This document shows positions 63,963 through 64,000 of a DNA stretch of 64,000 nt, in pieces. The notes beneath the pieces were generated by a model. The model made no database searches, had not been told where the DNA came from, and was given only the letters and a program-made list of their open reading frames with translations. Made by a program: the position numbers and the translations under genes. Source of the stretch: Alteromonadaceae bacterium (lineage in GTDB: Bacteria; Pseudomonadota; Gammaproteobacteria; Enterobacterales; Alteromonadaceae). The stretch lies in the NCBI GenBank assembly GCA_013373625.1, contig JABXHM010000030.1:1-64000 (forward strand), written 5' to 3'. The stretch's first letter is position 1. Every line of letters begins with the position of its first letter.

Positions 63963-63988
63963 CCTGACTTACCCAAGGGTAAGTCGGG
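63963..63988. terminator. strong hairpin after the sulfate operon
   Basis: CCTGACTTACCC and GGGTAAGTCGGG pair over about 12 bp with one G-T pair around a two-A tip, roughly 45 bp past the permease stop. The hairpin is strong but its right side lacks a T run, so it may be a poor terminator or a repeat of another kind. Confidence 0.4.
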
Positions 63989-64000
63989 TTCCCCGTGCTC

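Overview
The window reads as chromosomal DNA of a marine-type gammaproteobacterium of the Alteromonadales (Alteromonas/Aestuariibacter-like). The basis is gene content and order: rpsP-rimM-trmD-rplS, ffh with ypjD and corB, fadIJ under a FadR-like operator, a MoxR/Bat operon, an ECF sigma factor with a DUF3379-type anti-sigma factor, a MipA/DUF3019/two-component cassette, and a cysD-C-Q-N-SLC13 sulfate operon. This is inference from families; there is no rRNA or tRNA gene in the window to confirm it. I see no prophage, CRISPR array or transposase gene. The only element that looks mobile is a 157-bp palindromic, MITE-like sequence near the left end.

Left part (1-14.8 kb): a PQQ-propeller protein cut by the window edge, the MITE-like hairpin, a hybrid histidine kinase with a PilJ/NarX-like input domain, a Bax-like glucosaminidase, a Maa-like acetyltransferase, and the ribosomal/tRNA-modification operon rpsP-rimM-trmD-rplS with a clear promoter and terminator. 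Then come an ABC exporter, a two-gene RND efflux system, a lipoprotein hydrolase whose reading frame breaks in a run of six C, and a TerB-like protein.

14.9-26.3 kb: a three-gene condensin-like operon (SMC ATPase, MksE-like, MksF-like kleisin) with 4-bp overlaps and no recognisable nuclease partner, a gene remnant, an orphan periplasmic binding protein, then ffh, ypjD, corB, a 58-codon gene and sixA. The usual ffh-rpsP neighbourhood is split here by about 15 kb that holds the exporters, the hydrolase and the condensin genes.

26.3-38.5 kb: an M16 peptidase, a 1509-residue periplasmic-propeller/PAS/GGDEF/EAL protein, a gene-poor AT-rich stretch ending in a good sigma-54-type promoter before a small probably exported peptide, a small membrane protein, and the fadIJ beta-oxidation operon.

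38.7-49.1 kb: moxR, DUF58, DUF4381, BatA, a BatB-BatC fusion with a very Gln-rich tail, and BatD form one tightly packed operon, followed by a DUF885 lipoprotein and an ECF sigma/anti-sigma pair. 49.2-56.4 kb is an envelope-sensing and envelope-modifying region: a small lipoprotein, MipA/OmpV, DUF3019, RstA/RstB-like regulators, a second orphan binding protein, a PagL-like lipid A deacylase and an acyltransferase-3 protein. 56.6-64 kb holds putP and the sulfate activation operon (cysD, cysC, cysQ, cysN, an SLC13/TrkA-C permease), which takes up sulfate, makes APS and PAPS, and removes PAP.
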